From NCBI GenBank assembly GCA_030374765.1, contig JARGXX010000107.1, positions 1-64,000 of the forward strand: DNA of 64,000 nt, given 5' to 3'. Below, in pieces: positions 32,800-44,353 of the stretch; within the stretch, counting starts at the first letter, position 1, and each line of letters starts with the position of its first letter. Source of the DNA: Agarophyton chilense (taxonomy: Eukaryota; Rhodophyta; Florideophyceae; Gracilariales; Gracilariaceae). The position numbers and the translations under genes were made by a program. A model generated the notes under the pieces. The model did no database searches. It saw nothing but the letters and a program-made list of their open reading frames with translations, and was not told where the DNA came from.

Positions 32800-34520
32800 T
32801 TGTATGCCGGGCATGTCTACCCTTTTCTACCGGTACAAGAGAGGAATGCTGTCCAAAGCCTGGCGAGCAATATCTTGCAAAGCATCGGGGAGGACTCATA
32901 CCGCCGAATTTATTTCGTTGCGGAGGAGTCCGTAGGAGAGGTTGATTATACGTTCGAATACAGTGACCCACACCAAGGGGTCTGGCTGAATCCGGACCGA
33001 GTATCATTGCCAGAAAATGGTCTGGCAGCCTCGGCTGATAATATCTCATTACTACCAGGGGATATACAGCTACTATATATGACTAGAAAAATTATCCGAG
33101 AAGATGAAGAAGTGAAAGGAGCTAAGAAGCCGTTTTGTGGAGTGAAGGCGAAAGATTACAATGCCCTGATTAGAAGACTTGTGGAATGGGGGTTAGTAGA
33201 TCTGAGGGAAAGAAAACTGAAAGTTATAAATGGTGTTTTTGCAGTCCCTAAAAAAGAGAGAAAAGAAAGGCTCATAATCGACGCCCGGAACGCTAACCTT
33301 CAGTTTACCGATCCACCATAAATCGAACTTCCTAACCCAGGGCATATGGCGAGATTACACATCCCGGTAGGACGAACGATTTATGTTTGAAAGTCAGACA
33401 TGGAAAATCAATATCACCGAATGAAATTACCGGGATAGATGAATACGTATTTTTATTTGCCACCAATCGAATTCGAAAGGAAAAAATTATTCCCCGTCAT
33501 GCTCTCAATGCCCACGGGGTGGTCACACTCCGTCTTTGTGGCTCAGAAAATCCATCTAGAAATCTTAGCTCGCGCTAAGCTCTACATAGACGACTGGGTT
33601 GCGGATTCAATTTCCGTTGGCAAATATAAATTCGGAGCTTACTTGGACGATTATTTTTCGTTTGGAACAAGCAAAGAGATGTCGGAAAGAAATCTGCGGG
33701 CCGTGATAAAGGAGTCTGAGCGTAGCTCTTTGCCTTCGCAGGCGACAAAAGTATCATGGTCTGCAGAAGAAGGATGTCGAGAAGTCTTGGGGATTGAAGT
33801 CGAGAAAAATGGCGTATTGATGCCGAAACGGGAAAAAATGAGAACGCTGATAACAAATACTGCAAACATGCTAAAAAAGAAGATATGGAAGGTGCAAGAA
33901 GTACAAAGCATACTTGGAAAATGGGCGTGGTTTATGCTCTTGAGTAGGCCGCTCTTTTCGGTCTTCGAAAGAATATATTCCATTACGTCCTCGACCAAAG
34001 AATATGTAGGCGGCAACGTGGTTAGCCGGAAGGAGCTGAAATTATTTTTAAAACTAGCACGGTTGATCTGGATTAATATTTCTACGCCGTTCAACACAAC
34101 AATCATTTGTACAGAGACAAGCTTAATTGGTGGAGGAGTAGTTTATACCGAGTTCCGAGATCCTTTGAAAATTTGCGAATGGTCAGATCGGATTTAATGG
34201 ATTGAAGAACAGGAGTGGAAAATTGCGATACGACATCGTTCAATGAAAAAACACCCGATACACATTTTAGGGGGCGAAGCAGTCATTCTTGGTCTGCGTA
34301 GGCTTCTTCGAAATCGGAATAAGTATCGAACACGGATAATTATGTTTATTGATAACAAGTCATTTCTTGGAGCTTTGCTAGAGGGGCGTAGCAGTAAGCG
34401 AAGCTTTAAATGGATCTGCAGGCGCGTTGCTGCGTTGGTACTCGTTGGCGACCTAACAAAGGATTATTTTTATGTCCCTAGCGGGAAAAATCCAGCCGAT
34501 GAACCGTCACGGGCTTTTTG
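32800..34520 (+). pseudogene. DIRS-like reverse transcriptase and RNase H region (fossil)
   Basis: RT similarity begins near VFAVPKKERKERLIIDARNA. A catalytic-type segment FGAYLDDYFSFG follows near 33630. An RNase H-like segment (about 34243-34521) contains IIMFIDNKSFLGAL and VPSGKNPADEPSR. The call rests on order plus motifs. The copy is not intact. Confidence 0.8.
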
Positions 34521-35328
34521 ATCTAGCTCACCAACGGGTAAAATCGGCAACACTGCAAAGATACCGAAAGAACCTTGGTTATTTCGTGGAGTGGTTGGCT
34601 CAACAACCAGTCGCTCGCCGTCGATTTAGGAATGCAGAAGAGGTTGATAAATTGTTCACGAGGTATTGCATTGATCTTTTTCATGGTAATCAACAATTGA
34701 AGGCAGGAGATGTAGCTCAGACAATATCAGCGTTGGAATTTTTTCTCCCCGAACTCAGCGGGGAATTCGTATTGGCGAATAAAATGTACAGGGCTGGACA
34801 GCATCGCGCCGTAACCTTCATTTTGGCGTGTGTCCGGAAATCGTTGTATACGGAATGGCATTGGCTCTTTTTAAGCACGGGGATCCGGATCTGGGGGTAG
34901 GATTGCTGCTGCTGTTTGATGAGTATCTCAGGCTCGGGGATTTATTGCAGCTAAAAGTATTGGAGGTCGCCATGTTGCCGCTAACCGAAAAGCGACCGCA
35001 CTATGGGATGCTCAATATTGCGATAGGAAAACGTGGCCGTAACGAATCCGTCACGATAAGGCCGTATTCTTTGGCGGTTTTGTTAATCAAATTAGTTAGA
35101 AGAAGGAAGTTGGCAGAAGCAGAAGTTCTTTTCCTGTATCAACCAGCCCGGTTTCGGGCCGGTCTCCGAAGAGCCGTCGAACGTCTAGGAATTCCGTTCG
35201 CAGTTACTCCACACATGCTTATGTACGGCGGGGCGACCACCGATAAGCTTTATGCTCGCATCGTCGACAAGGATATTAAATGCCGAGGACATTGGCAAAA
35301 CGATAAGAATTTTAAGGGATATATTTAA
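34521..35328 (+). pseudogene. DIRS-like tyrosine recombinase region (fossil)
   Basis: Directly downstream of RNase H. A core-binding-like helical part precedes DEYLRLGDLLQLKV, then TPHMLMYGGATTDKL and RGHWQNDKNFKGYI. These correspond to the Arg box, the HxxR/GGAT box and the terminal GHW...YI box typical of DIRS recombinases. Confidence 0.8.
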
Positions 35329-35450
35329 CAACACAAATTATACCAAGCGCTCAACGAACTATCCGCGGCCCAACATCAGTCATTTGAGGCGGTTCACACC
35401 AGGGCATACACATCTTTCAATGTGCCGCCGCCAGATTCGGCTGGGGGTTT

Positions 35451-35550
35451 GGATTATAATGTGGAAACTTAAGGCGAAAATTGTTTTCGTTTAAGTCAGT
35501 TCGTCAGAATTCTGCACCCCACTCGCAGAATTCTGAGACTCGGAATCAGT
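35451..35550. repeat. Split direct repeat, copy 1
   Basis: About 100 bp repeated at 36073-36171 with a handful of differences. It includes CAGAATTCTG palindromes and the CGGAATCAGT end. Short direct repeats at the 3' end fit the split-repeat termini known for PAT/Ngaro-type DIRS elements. Confidence 0.85.
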
Positions 35551-36072
35551 TTTCTGAAAAAATCATTATAACACAAAACTGTCTCTTGGAATATCAACTT
35601 AGAGCGAAACCTATATCAGAAGGAAGTTCAGTTTGGATAATGGTAGTGGACTTGGTTGTAGGAATTTAATGGGTTTTGGTCTAGGATTGGTTTTTTGGGG
35701 AGTGGGGGTGAGCTGTCTGAGACTTAGTTATTTTTTGGTTAAGTCGCTCGGATGCCATCGCATGGTAGTTTAAAACACTATAGCTTCGTATTAAAAAAAA
35801 AGAAATGTTGTTGTCAAAAAATTATTTTTTTACCTTGTCAATAGTAGTTAGTTAAAAAACTCGAAGCGTAATAGCACGAGCGTAGCGAGCTGTAATGTAG
35901 TCAATGAGAGGAAATTTTTTAATCCAGAGCCTGTGTAGGGATTATTATTTCCAAAGACTTGACGAAAAATTTACGCCTCTGAGTTTGGTCGACTACCCGC
36001 CCCCCTCCTCAGTGTTGGATCGATCGTAGCTCTCTTCTTCAACCCTGCCTGAAGTCTTGTAAAAGGAAAGGT

Positions 36073-36171
36073 GGATTATCATGCGGAAACTTAAGCCGAA
36101 AATCGTTTTCGTTTAAATAAGTTCGTCAGATTTCTGCACCCGACTCGCAGAATTCTGACACTCGGAATCAG
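36073..36171. repeat. Split direct repeat, copy 2 / right end of the DIRS-like element
   Basis: Second copy of 35451-35550. Beyond it the sequence is AT-rich and unrelated, so I take it as the right boundary of the element. Confidence 0.8.
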
Positions 36172-38656
36172 TACATCTAGTAAACATTTGGAATAGAAAT
36201 AGAAGGCGGGCTTTATTTGGTTATTCCATTAATTGTCGTCCATGGTTCGCAAAAACTGAGAGTTTCTGGTTGATTACTGCTACAAGCGCTGATGAAATAT
36301 CTCTTTGACGGTCCAATAAGAGCACAGCCATCCTTTTTCATCCAATCGTAACAGGTTCACCATAACGGACTCGTGCTGGCCTCGTGTCGTCATCTTAAGT
36401 TCGGAAAGATGTTTGATAGAAAAAATTCTGGTGGCTGTTGTAAAAAACTGATAAATGGCAATCTTCTTTTTAAAAGACGCTGTTTCAATAGATGATCAAT
36501 ATGAATTAACAGAACAACAACTCAATTAGTTGCTGAATAAGTTTCAACCAGCCTCATGAAAACAACTGTTTAATGCGCATGTTTCGATTCAAAATACTGT
36601 ACATTTGATTGCGTAATTCTCTTTGTGATTTTTACTTTTACAATAAATGTACTCTGGTCTCATGAATTTTCTTTGATAGATTTTTATAGAGATATTCTGA
36701 GTCAGGAATAAATTTTTTGGTGTCCATTTGGTCGAATGAACTTTTACAAAGCTGTCTTGCGTGTGAACATTTTTAAAGTAAAAAAAATCTCATTGGAGTT
36801 ATTTGGTTATTGTAATAATCACATGTTAAAGTAAGCTGCTCTCCATTTACAGAACTGTTATTATTAATAACATCACCTTTTATCCACACGTTCGATTTGA
36901 CAACCTTTTGCACATTTTTTGAAATGTAACATGATTCTCGGGTTTTAAATTATTAAAATTTGAGATTGTAAAAGTTTTTTGATCAAATAGCTACAAGGCT
37001 TTGGTGACAAAAGTGTGTCGGCGACTACTTTTGACAACAAGGTCGACTTTTTTAACTATATTGTTTACGAGTTTTGTCTGCCACTACGTGAAAAACAAGC
37101 GTTTACAGTTGTTATTCGACGTATCGAGACCTGAGCGGGTTTTTATAGTTTTCAGTACATCTCTATAATTTATAGATAAGGATATATTTGATAAAAACAT
37201 GAAGGAACAAATTAAATATTATGTTGGATACAGGTTGTGAACGATTGTTTGTGATCTCTGAGGTTGACAGCAGACAAATAGAGAGTGTTGAAAATGTCTA
37301 GGCACAAAAAATGTAAGGAAATTGATGAGGTTTACAAAAATTATCGATGTTGTAATCTTGCCCTCATGTGAGGCCAGTGGTCGTATAGCTAGTGTACTTA
37401 AAAGCAAATCGAGGGTCTAAAAAGTGGCCAATTACCGTTGTACACATTTCGTTTGCGCCTGAATTCACGCTTGTGGAGACAGGATATCAAGAAAAAGACT
37501 TATTCTTGTTTAACGACATTTTTGCACCTTTTTTATCTGGGCATATTTTTCATGTTTTTCAAAGCATGCACTGCAAAAGATAAATGCAATGACCTCTAAT
37601 TGAAAATTCATGAAGTTTAAAAGTAAACCTTTTATAGGCACACTTTCGAACGTCGTTTTTATTTACTATATAAGCTTCAAGAAAAGAATGTATGTTCCAC
37701 AAACACGGAGATGCTGACCTCAAGTGACGAAGAGAGAAGCACGGCATAGGGGAGAGCAAATGACGCTCGGGAAAGACGCATGATTGGCGTAGACAAAATG
37801 AAAATGTTTTCAGAGGAAGAGCGCCGGTTGTGGGATGGGCGCGACAGAATAATGAGATTGTGGATACGAGGTCACAGTGAGATGCCTACCCTACCGAGCC
37901 CAAGCGAGGAATGCAAAGTGAGGAATTTGAATTGGCCGATGGCAGATCGCGAAATCGGCTATGTAAATTTAGGAGCTGAAACGCAGCTAAATCTTTTAAT
38001 CACTGCAGTGAGACAAGCGGCACCAGCTGTAAACGAAAGCAACACGCAGATTGTTTCAGGGCTATGTAAGCACAAAATGCAGGTAGCAATCTAACCCTTA
38101 TCTATTGCCCAATGGTAGCCGCCACTGGATAGATAGACTTGGGAAGGCGTCAGCCACCTCGTCAATAATGCGCCCCTGAGCGCTGACAAAGCCCCCATCT
38201 CGCAGTCTCGCCACCCTCTCCGGCGTACCATGCCACAGGCCGCCTTAGCAGCCAAACAGTCTACTGTCTCTGTAGTTCAGAGCCTCTCGTCGCCATTCCC
38301 GTCGCATCGCTGTGCGCACTGCCTCTTGCGCTACAACGGTATGCGTACACACACGAGCTGGGTCGCGTAGCGCCTCAGCCATGTTAAGCAGCGGTCAACT
38401 GTCACAGGCGTGCCGGGCCTCACCGCACGCCCGCGCTCAATCCTCAGCCAACTGCCGCCATCCAACCCCACCGTTTTACCCCGTGCGCGCCATCTTTTCG
38501 CCTCAGCGCCTCAACAGCACCCCATGTGCGCCCCTCTCAGCCTTAAATCCTACAGTCATTCGTCCCGCATCCGCGCTGTGAGACCTCTCCTCCCATTTAC
38601 ACATCAGACCCCTCTTCACGCCTTCCCCCTCACTCCTCCTCTTGCCTTCTCCGATC
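36172..38656. other. AT-rich intergenic region and KH-gene upstream region
   Basis: 36.2-38.1 kb is AT-rich without recognisable genes. A 104-codon frame at 37780-38094 has no recognised similarity. From about 38.1 kb composition shifts to C-rich, which is probably the promoter and leader of the KH gene at 38657. Confidence 0.55.
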
Positions 38657-41191
38657 ATGCCATCTTCGTACCTGCGGCATTCTCTCGATGACCCTCCTTC
38701 ACGCGCAAGGCAGATAGCAAGCTCTTTTCGTAGACGGTCTCTGGCTTCTAGTCCCGCATCCTCCTTGCCCTCCAAGCGACCCGCTCCCGATTATCTACAT
38801 CCCGATTCCCCACCGCGAGCTGTTATTCGTCGAACCGACTCCTCTTCTTCGATGTCGGAATCCCCGGATTCAGAACCGAATTGCAATGCTCCCTCATCCC
38901 CCGTGAACGCCCCTTCACGCCCTATTGCTCCCCATCCTGAGCAATTCGACCACACTAGTCCCGAACATCCGTCTGCGTCCGAATCCAATCAACCCGAGGC
39001 ATGTGACTTTGTGATTGTGCCAGCTGAACATGTAGGCCTCATCATTGGAAAACACGGCGATACCATCAAGGCCATACAGAACTCCTCTAATGCTATTGTT
39101 TCCATGGATCGAAGCTATCCCAGTCGCGATCGAAAGTTCCGTATCAGTGGCACCGAGGATGCTGTTTCCCACTGTCGCTCGCTCATTGAGCGCCGTCTTG
39201 AAGCTGTCCGTAACCGTTCAGACTCAGCTTTAGAAACTCGAGAGATGTGGATTCCAGTCTCCAAAATTGGGCTCGTCATTGGTGCGGGTGGCGCTACCAT
39301 TCGTTCTATCAAAGAGAAGACGGGCGCTTATGCCACCGTTCACAACGACCAGGTGGAGGCAGATCGAAAGTTACTTACCATTCACGGCACAGCACAGCAA
39401 GCCTCCCATGCACGCCAGATCATAGTTGAAATCCTTCAAAGCGCACCACACACTCCCTCGCGCGACCCTTCTCTCGGCGCGAGTGATGATTCAACTGCCA
39501 TGTATATCCCTCGTGCGGCTGTTGGTTCTGTGATCGGCTCCCGAGGAACTACGTTGCGATCGTTGCATCAGAAAAGCGGTGCGTTTATAAGGGTTGCCTC
39601 AGATGAGGAAGCTGGCACGAGTCCCGAGAGACAGATTATAATATCAGGCAGTGCCGCGGCGGTTCATCGCGCTCGCTCCATGATCCATTTTGTAATACGA
39701 GAAGGTTCCCTGCGACACTTTGATGAGCCTCATGCTGATATCCATCATCTGCAACGAAATGACGAGCACCCAATCGACAGTTTTTCTCGTATGCGCGACA
39801 TCCGCCGGCGTGCATACTCACAAGGAAGGAAGGAAGATTCCTTTATACTGTCCGCCGAGCACATTGGATTGCTGATTGGCAAGAATGGTACAAACATTCG
39901 TGAAATGCAGAATCGATCAGGGGCAATCATTGAAGTTACAGGCAAGAATGAATCCGAACGAGAAAGCTCCCATCGCACTGTTTCAATATTCGGGTCCCCT
40001 ACTGAAGTCAAGATTGCGAAGTTGCTCATCGAAGAAAAAATTGGCATTAATCACGAAGAGCAAAAACCTGACGCAGAGCAGCCAAATTTGATTCTGGCAC
40101 CACAAGATTCGAACATCCGTCCGAAAAGCAATTGCAATACTGAAGATGTCAATACAAACAGCTGCCCAGCTTCCAAAGGTGAGGAGGCGGAGAAAGATGA
40201 ACACAACAAGGAAAATGCACCGTCAAAAGAAATCAAAGAAACCTCCACAGTCACCGAAGCGCAGCGGGTGTCGAAAACTACGAACATTCCAAACAAAGAA
40301 AGAGAGAACGAAACGGAAAGCAAGGACGATGGAGGGCATTCAGAAGACTCTTTGGCAAACACCGCTGTTGAAAGCATCCTTGGTGCTTCGAAAAGAAACT
40401 CCACAGACGAAAAACAGCGAAGAGTGAGTCAGAACTCCCGAACTCGAAGTAATTCTGGACCGAAGCTAGCTGATTTGAACAAGAGGCATTCGAAGGATGG
40501 TTCGAAACATCATGGGGTGGCAGTGATGCAACAACAACATCCATCAACTCCCGTTCCTCTACCTCAACCACACCATTCTTATGCCCCTCCTTTGGTTTCA
40601 CACCCACAGTATCATCCTCACTACCCTCCCCCTCCCACATATTATGGTGAACCGAACTTGAGCGCTTATCCGTACTACGGTCCACCCCCGCCGCATTCAA
40701 CATATGCTCACAGCATGCCTGCGATGTCGACGCCGATATCTGTCAATGGCATGGAAGGGGTACGTTCTCTTGGTTCACCACATGGGTCTATTTCCATTCC
40801 ATGCCAACAGAGCGAAGCTGTTTCTGCTACCACCACGGAAAACAGCAAATCAGAGAGCGACAAGCGAGGACCAGTCAATAATGGATCTATGAAAACAGGA
40901 AACTCCGCACCAGTGCAACCGCAGGCTCCTGCACAATTTTACCCCACATTTTATCAACAACAGCCTGGCGGACCAATGATGTACCCAACAGCCCCGCCTA
41001 TGTACGGCGGCTATGTGTTTAATCAGCACCCAAGTCAATTCAATCCCGGACCTAATGATTACTCGGGCAAGGGCCTTGGGACTCTTCAAACGGAAACATT
41101 CGTGCATCCTTTTGCCGTATCGATGAGCCCAGGGATGCCTGTACCGCAACATGGCACAAGCATGTCTCCAGTTGCTGGAAGTAGTGTATAG
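38657..41191 (+). CDS. Four-KH-domain RNA/ssDNA-binding protein
   Basis: An intronless 844-aa protein starting at the ATG at 38657 (the frame is open slightly further upstream without ATG). Four KH domains lie at about residues 116-183, 196-262, 281-350 and 394-466, each with an intact GxxG loop (GKHG, GAGG, GSRG, GKNG). The N-terminus (1-110) is Ser/Pro/Arg-rich. The segment 480-630 is charged, Lys/Glu/Asn-rich and probably disordered. The C-terminus (about 640-844) is rich in Pro, Tyr, His and Gln. Four KH domains followed by a Tyr/Pro-rich tail resemble the FUBP/KSRP plan, although PCBP/HEN4-like plant proteins also have several KH domains. The likely role is binding single-stranded RNA or DNA in post-transcriptional control. 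It is convergent with the TPR gene and is a host gene rather than part of an element. It appears intact. Confidence 0.92.
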   Translation: MPSSYLRHSLDDPPSRARQIASSFRRRSLASSPASSLPSKRPAPDYLHPDSPPRAVIRRTDSSSSMSESPDSEPNCNAPSSPVNAPSRPIAPHPEQFDHTSPEHPSASESNQPEACDFVIVPAEHVGLIIGKHGDTIKAIQNSSNAIVSMDRSYPSRDRKFRISGTEDAVSHCRSLIERRLEAVRNRSDSALETREMWIPVSKIGLVIGAGGATIRSIKEKTGAYATVHNDQVEADRKLLTIHGTAQQASHARQIIVEILQSAPHTPSRDPSLGASDDSTAMYIPRAAVGSVIGSRGTTLRSLHQKSGAFIRVASDEEAGTSPERQIIISGSAAAVHRARSMIHFVIREGSLRHFDEPHADIHHLQRNDEHPIDSFSRMRDIRRRAYSQGRKEDSFILSAEHIGLLIGKNGTNIREMQNRSGAIIEVTGKNESERESSHRTVSIFGSPTEVKIAKLLIEEKIGINHEEQKPDAEQPNLILAPQDSNIRPKSNCNTEDVNTNSCPASKGEEAEKDEHNKENAPSKEIKETSTVTEAQRVSKTTNIPNKERENETESKDDGGHSEDSLANTAVESILGASKRNSTDEKQRRVSQNSRTRSNSGPKLADLNKRHSKDGSKHHGVAVMQQQHPSTPVPLPQPHHSYAPPLVSHPQYHPHYPPPPTYYGEPNLSAYPYYGPPPPHSTYAHSMPAMSTPISVNGMEGVRSLGSPHGSISIPCQQSEAVSATTTENSKSESDKRGPVNNGSMKTGNSAPVQPQAPAQFYPTFYQQQPGGPMMYPTAPPMYGGYVFNQHPSQFNPGPNDYSGKGLGTLQTETFVHPFAVSMSPGMPVPQHGTSMSPVAGSSV

Positions 41192-42382
41192 ATATAGAAA
41201 TCTATGAGGGTCTGCTGATTTCCGTCACCGTCGTAGTTTCCTACAGCTCAAAAGCGGCCTAAAAGTTGTGAATGCTCTGCAATGTGTTGATAATCATCAT
41301 GGTAACTGGCACCGATGAGGTAAATCTTTTTTGGCTCAAGTGTAAAAGTCGTCCGAAGAATACGTGCAAGTATGAGATACATTGAAAACCGAGTGCAGAT
41401 AACGGGGCACGAGTCCAGCAGTTTTGCCGTCGAGTGAACCCGTTAGCACACGAGGCCATCACTACCTGTAGAGTAACGTGCTCATCACACGAAGAAAAGG
41501 CCGGATTTGCCATCACACTCGTTCCCGTGCAAATAGACGTCATTTTTAATTGCTCCCAACTTCTGAGCGCTTGGCAACCATTTACTTCAGTGACATACTC
41601 CAAGCTCAGGACATCGAGTTCGTAAACATTATAAACAATCCAGCCTTCTGTTCACCTTAATCACAGGCCCCGTCCGGGCCTCGCTTTGTTTAAGCCCATA
41701 TCTAACAACTCCTAAGAGGCGTCACAACCCCTAAATGACCCCTACTCTACGTATATGCCCCTACTGTGAAAGGGGTCAAATAGCCAAATAATCCTACAAT
41801 ATTTGTGTGTGGCTTTGGAGAAACTGCTCTTTCTCGCCACACCGAAAAGACACATTTGAGTATCATAAATCGAACTCTTGTGCGACAAAACGACTCTGAA
41901 GCGTAGAGCAGTTGATTTTTCGGCGCGCGAGCAGTAGCGAGGGAGTGGTGGGTGACCAAAAAGGGAAACAAGGTCGGGCAAAACAAGCAGAAAACCGGAA
42001 GCCAAACTGCGAATCGATGAGTAAATCAAGAGCTTTCCTCTGGCAGGCCAACGTTAATAGCGATGTGATCCGATGAACGTACGAGAGATCGACGAGGATC
42101 GGCAGCTGTTGCTGTGTTTTTGCCGCTATTTCCAATAAAACAAAAGCTTTTTCTGCGTCCGTAGAGAAACTCTTGAAATCTGACGCAATAAATGCTCCGA
42201 GATCTCTTGTTCTACCTTCGCTAGATCAAATGTGATCCGTACGAAGTCCTCAGCAACATCTAATGTACCCCCCATAAGGATTTCTGAGAAAAACCTAATC
42301 CACCACAGCGCTACGTAGCTCTGTGAGTATGGTACCGAGAATAGAACACGTACGCTTACATCACGCTGATCCCCCAGAGTAT
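41192..42382. other. Convergent intergenic region
   Basis: 1.2 kb between the 3' ends of the KH gene (+) and the TPR gene (-). Small frames here lack similarity or repeat structure. Confidence 0.6.
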
Positions 42383-44353
42383 TTAGTACAAATGTCTGGA
42401 GTAAAGCCAAGAACTCTGTGCACCACCGATCTCCGAAGACCCGTCAGAATGGACGGCATCTTCAAATGGATTAACACACCTTGTCTCATCCAAATTCCTC
42501 ATTCGTCTTAGGGCCTTTGCTTGCTCAAACAAAGCTGAGGCTTCATTCGTTCTATCTTGTTTTACAAATGTCCAAGCAACTAACTCAACCAAAAACACAT
42601 CGAGGTGTGGACAATGTTGAAAAGGGGCTTGATGCCATTCTGGACGGGCCATCCAATTTTGTACAATCTTCAATCCTTGCATGAACAATTTCTGCGCCTT
42701 ATCCACTTCCCCCATTCGAAAAAGAACACGGCCCAATGCGCGAAGTGCATCCGCGTGTATTGGCATCTCTTTAAAGTTAACAGCGACAAGTACGTCGATG
42801 GCGCTGTTAACAGCAAACAATGCTTTGCTTTCTTCATGCATAGCAGAATATACCGATGCCAAGGTGAGCAAACAACAAGCTGCATACGACGACCGCTCCA
42901 TAGATCGACTACGCATATTACGCAATGCCTGGCTAAGGAGACTCTTGGCATGCTGCAACTCGCGCTCCGAAGCACGAACCTCAGCGAGGAGCAGCAGAGC
43001 TAAAACACTACTTATATCTGAGTCGCCATTGTCCTGATACATTGCTAAATTTGCAATGGCCGTCTCCAAATGTTGCTTAGCCGGAGAAAACGAAAGCAAG
43101 TCAAGATATGCTTCAGCAAGAGCCAAGCGGATCCGAGCATGGGGTCTTCTTTCAGCAAGTGGGCATGGGAAGTTTAGTGCGTCGCTGAAGATTTGCACGC
43201 GATTGGATGCGGAGACAGAGTACCTCATGACAGTCGCAGAAACAGCAAGAAAGCGGTGTAAAAGAGGTTCGGTCGACGTGTGCAGAGATTGGGAGAGACG
43301 AACGGCAATATCCATATTCCCTCGTTCGTCGTCATAGAGCTTCATTGCCAGTTGTCGCTGATTGCCGTCACAGTGTAGATGTTCCGGACCGAAGATAAGA
43401 AGCTTCTGAGCGTAATTAAGAATGAATCGTCTTTGGACTTCAGGTTGGCGAGACCCTTGGTACTTCGAAAGTAACTCTCTCGCGACTTGACTCACGAAAT
43501 AACGACCCGAACTCTCAGCGGAAAGTAGGCTTACGTCAACAAGAGATCGAATTAATGTCGGAGCATTTTCTAAACGAACGTTTAGAACGGCGAGTGCAGA
43601 TGTGGCATCAAAGGTTGAAGGAAATATTAGCAGTTTAGATAAGGATGAATGATTAATAGGTAGAGCAGCAATTCGAGTGGCTAGTTGAGCGGCAAGAAGA
43701 GGTTCGTTTGATGCGATTCGCATCATTCTATTGGAATCAGAAAGCGCATGTCGAGCAGAGATTTCTAATTCAGCTTCACTGGCAATGTTTTGATCGGGTG
43801 GTGAATTGCACATTTGTCGCAGACTTGGAGGTTGAGGAGCTGGAAGCGAAGCCAGAGTGGTGGAGATCTCGCATCCAGCATTTAATGAAAATGGGATTTC
43901 ATTTGGAGGCGGGATGGAAGGCAATGGAGAGAGGGAGAGCGGATGCGGTGCCAATGAATTCAGACGAGCAGAATGGTTGGGAGGAACAGGTAGACTCGAC
44001 AATTCAAGTGGTGGCGCCGCTGGACCAGCGGCAGAGCTGAATGCATGAGTAGAATGATCGGTGGTGGAGATGACAGGAGATTGTGTGTTTGTCTCAATGT
44101 TGGCGGTCGCCATTTGTTGAAGACGCCGTTTTCGGTGGTATTGACGATTCTGTCGAATACGACGCTTGATGACAGAGCCCTTCAAGCGGCGCTCGTTTTC
44201 AGAGAGCTCATGGTCAGGCTTGGAAAAAACGTAGGTAGGAGGGCGGCCGGGCTTGCGCTTGTGCTGCCTTGGGGGAGGCGAAGACGTCTTTTCGCTCCCG
44301 CCAGTACGGGCGTCATCTAGACTGTTGGGGCACATGCAGACAACGCAGACCAT
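42383..44353 (-). CDS. AT-hook/bZIP-like basic region joined to STAND-type winged-helix and TPR repeats
   Basis: An intronless 656-aa protein from the ATG at 44353 (the frame continues upstream without ATG). An AT-hook KRKPGRPPTY lies at residues 32-41. A basic segment KRRIRQNRQYHRKRRL (about 63-78) has the N-x7-R spacing (N69, R77) of bZIP basic regions, but no leucine zipper follows. A Pro/Ser-rich linker runs to about residue 170. The segment about 205-285 (LSKLLIFPSTFDATSALAVL ... LVDVSLL ... YFVSQVARELL) resembles the winged helix that follows NB-ARC in STAND NTPases. The rest is helical TPR-like repeats (about 330-620). No P-loop NTPase domain is present. It is probably a nuclear DNA-binding regulator or scaffold; the STAND link is inference. 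Convergent with the KH gene. Confidence 0.75.
   Translation of the reverse strand: MVCVVCMCPNSLDDARTGGSEKTSSPPPRQHKRKPGRPPTYVFSKPDHELSENERRLKGSVIKRRIRQNRQYHRKRRLQQMATANIETNTQSPVISTTDHSTHAFSSAAGPAAPPLELSSLPVPPNHSARLNSLAPHPLSLSPLPSIPPPNEIPFSLNAGCEISTTLASLPAPQPPSLRQMCNSPPDQNIASEAELEISARHALSDSNRMMRIASNEPLLAAQLATRIAALPINHSSLSKLLIFPSTFDATSALAVLNVRLENAPTLIRSLVDVSLLSAESSGRYFVSQVARELLSKYQGSRQPEVQRRFILNYAQKLLIFGPEHLHCDGNQRQLAMKLYDDERGNMDIAVRLSQSLHTSTEPLLHRFLAVSATVMRYSVSASNRVQIFSDALNFPCPLAERRPHARIRLALAEAYLDLLSFSPAKQHLETAIANLAMYQDNGDSDISSVLALLLLAEVRASERELQHAKSLLSQALRNMRSRSMERSSYAACCLLTLASVYSAMHEESKALFAVNSAIDVLVAVNFKEMPIHADALRALGRVLFRMGEVDKAQKLFMQGLKIVQNWMARPEWHQAPFQHCPHLDVFLVELVAWTFVKQDRTNEASALFEQAKALRRMRNLDETRCVNPFEDAVHSDGSSEIGGAQSSWLYSRHLY

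Larger units (their letters stand above)
32713..36171 (+). mobile_element. DIRS-like tyrosine-recombinase retrotransposon fossil
   Basis: Domain order reverse transcriptase, RNase H, tyrosine recombinase, with no integrase of the DDE type and with split direct repeats at the right end. This is the hallmark of the DIRS/PAT/Ngaro group of retroelements. Coding is interrupted a few times, so it is a broken copy. It is moderately old; coding domains are still easily recognised. The left end probably includes the 484-bp repeat. Confidence 0.82.

Noticed and set aside
37780-38094. 104-codon frame as a small host gene
   Set aside because: No recognisable domain, no supporting promoter or polyadenylation context, and it lies between an element end and the KH promoter region.
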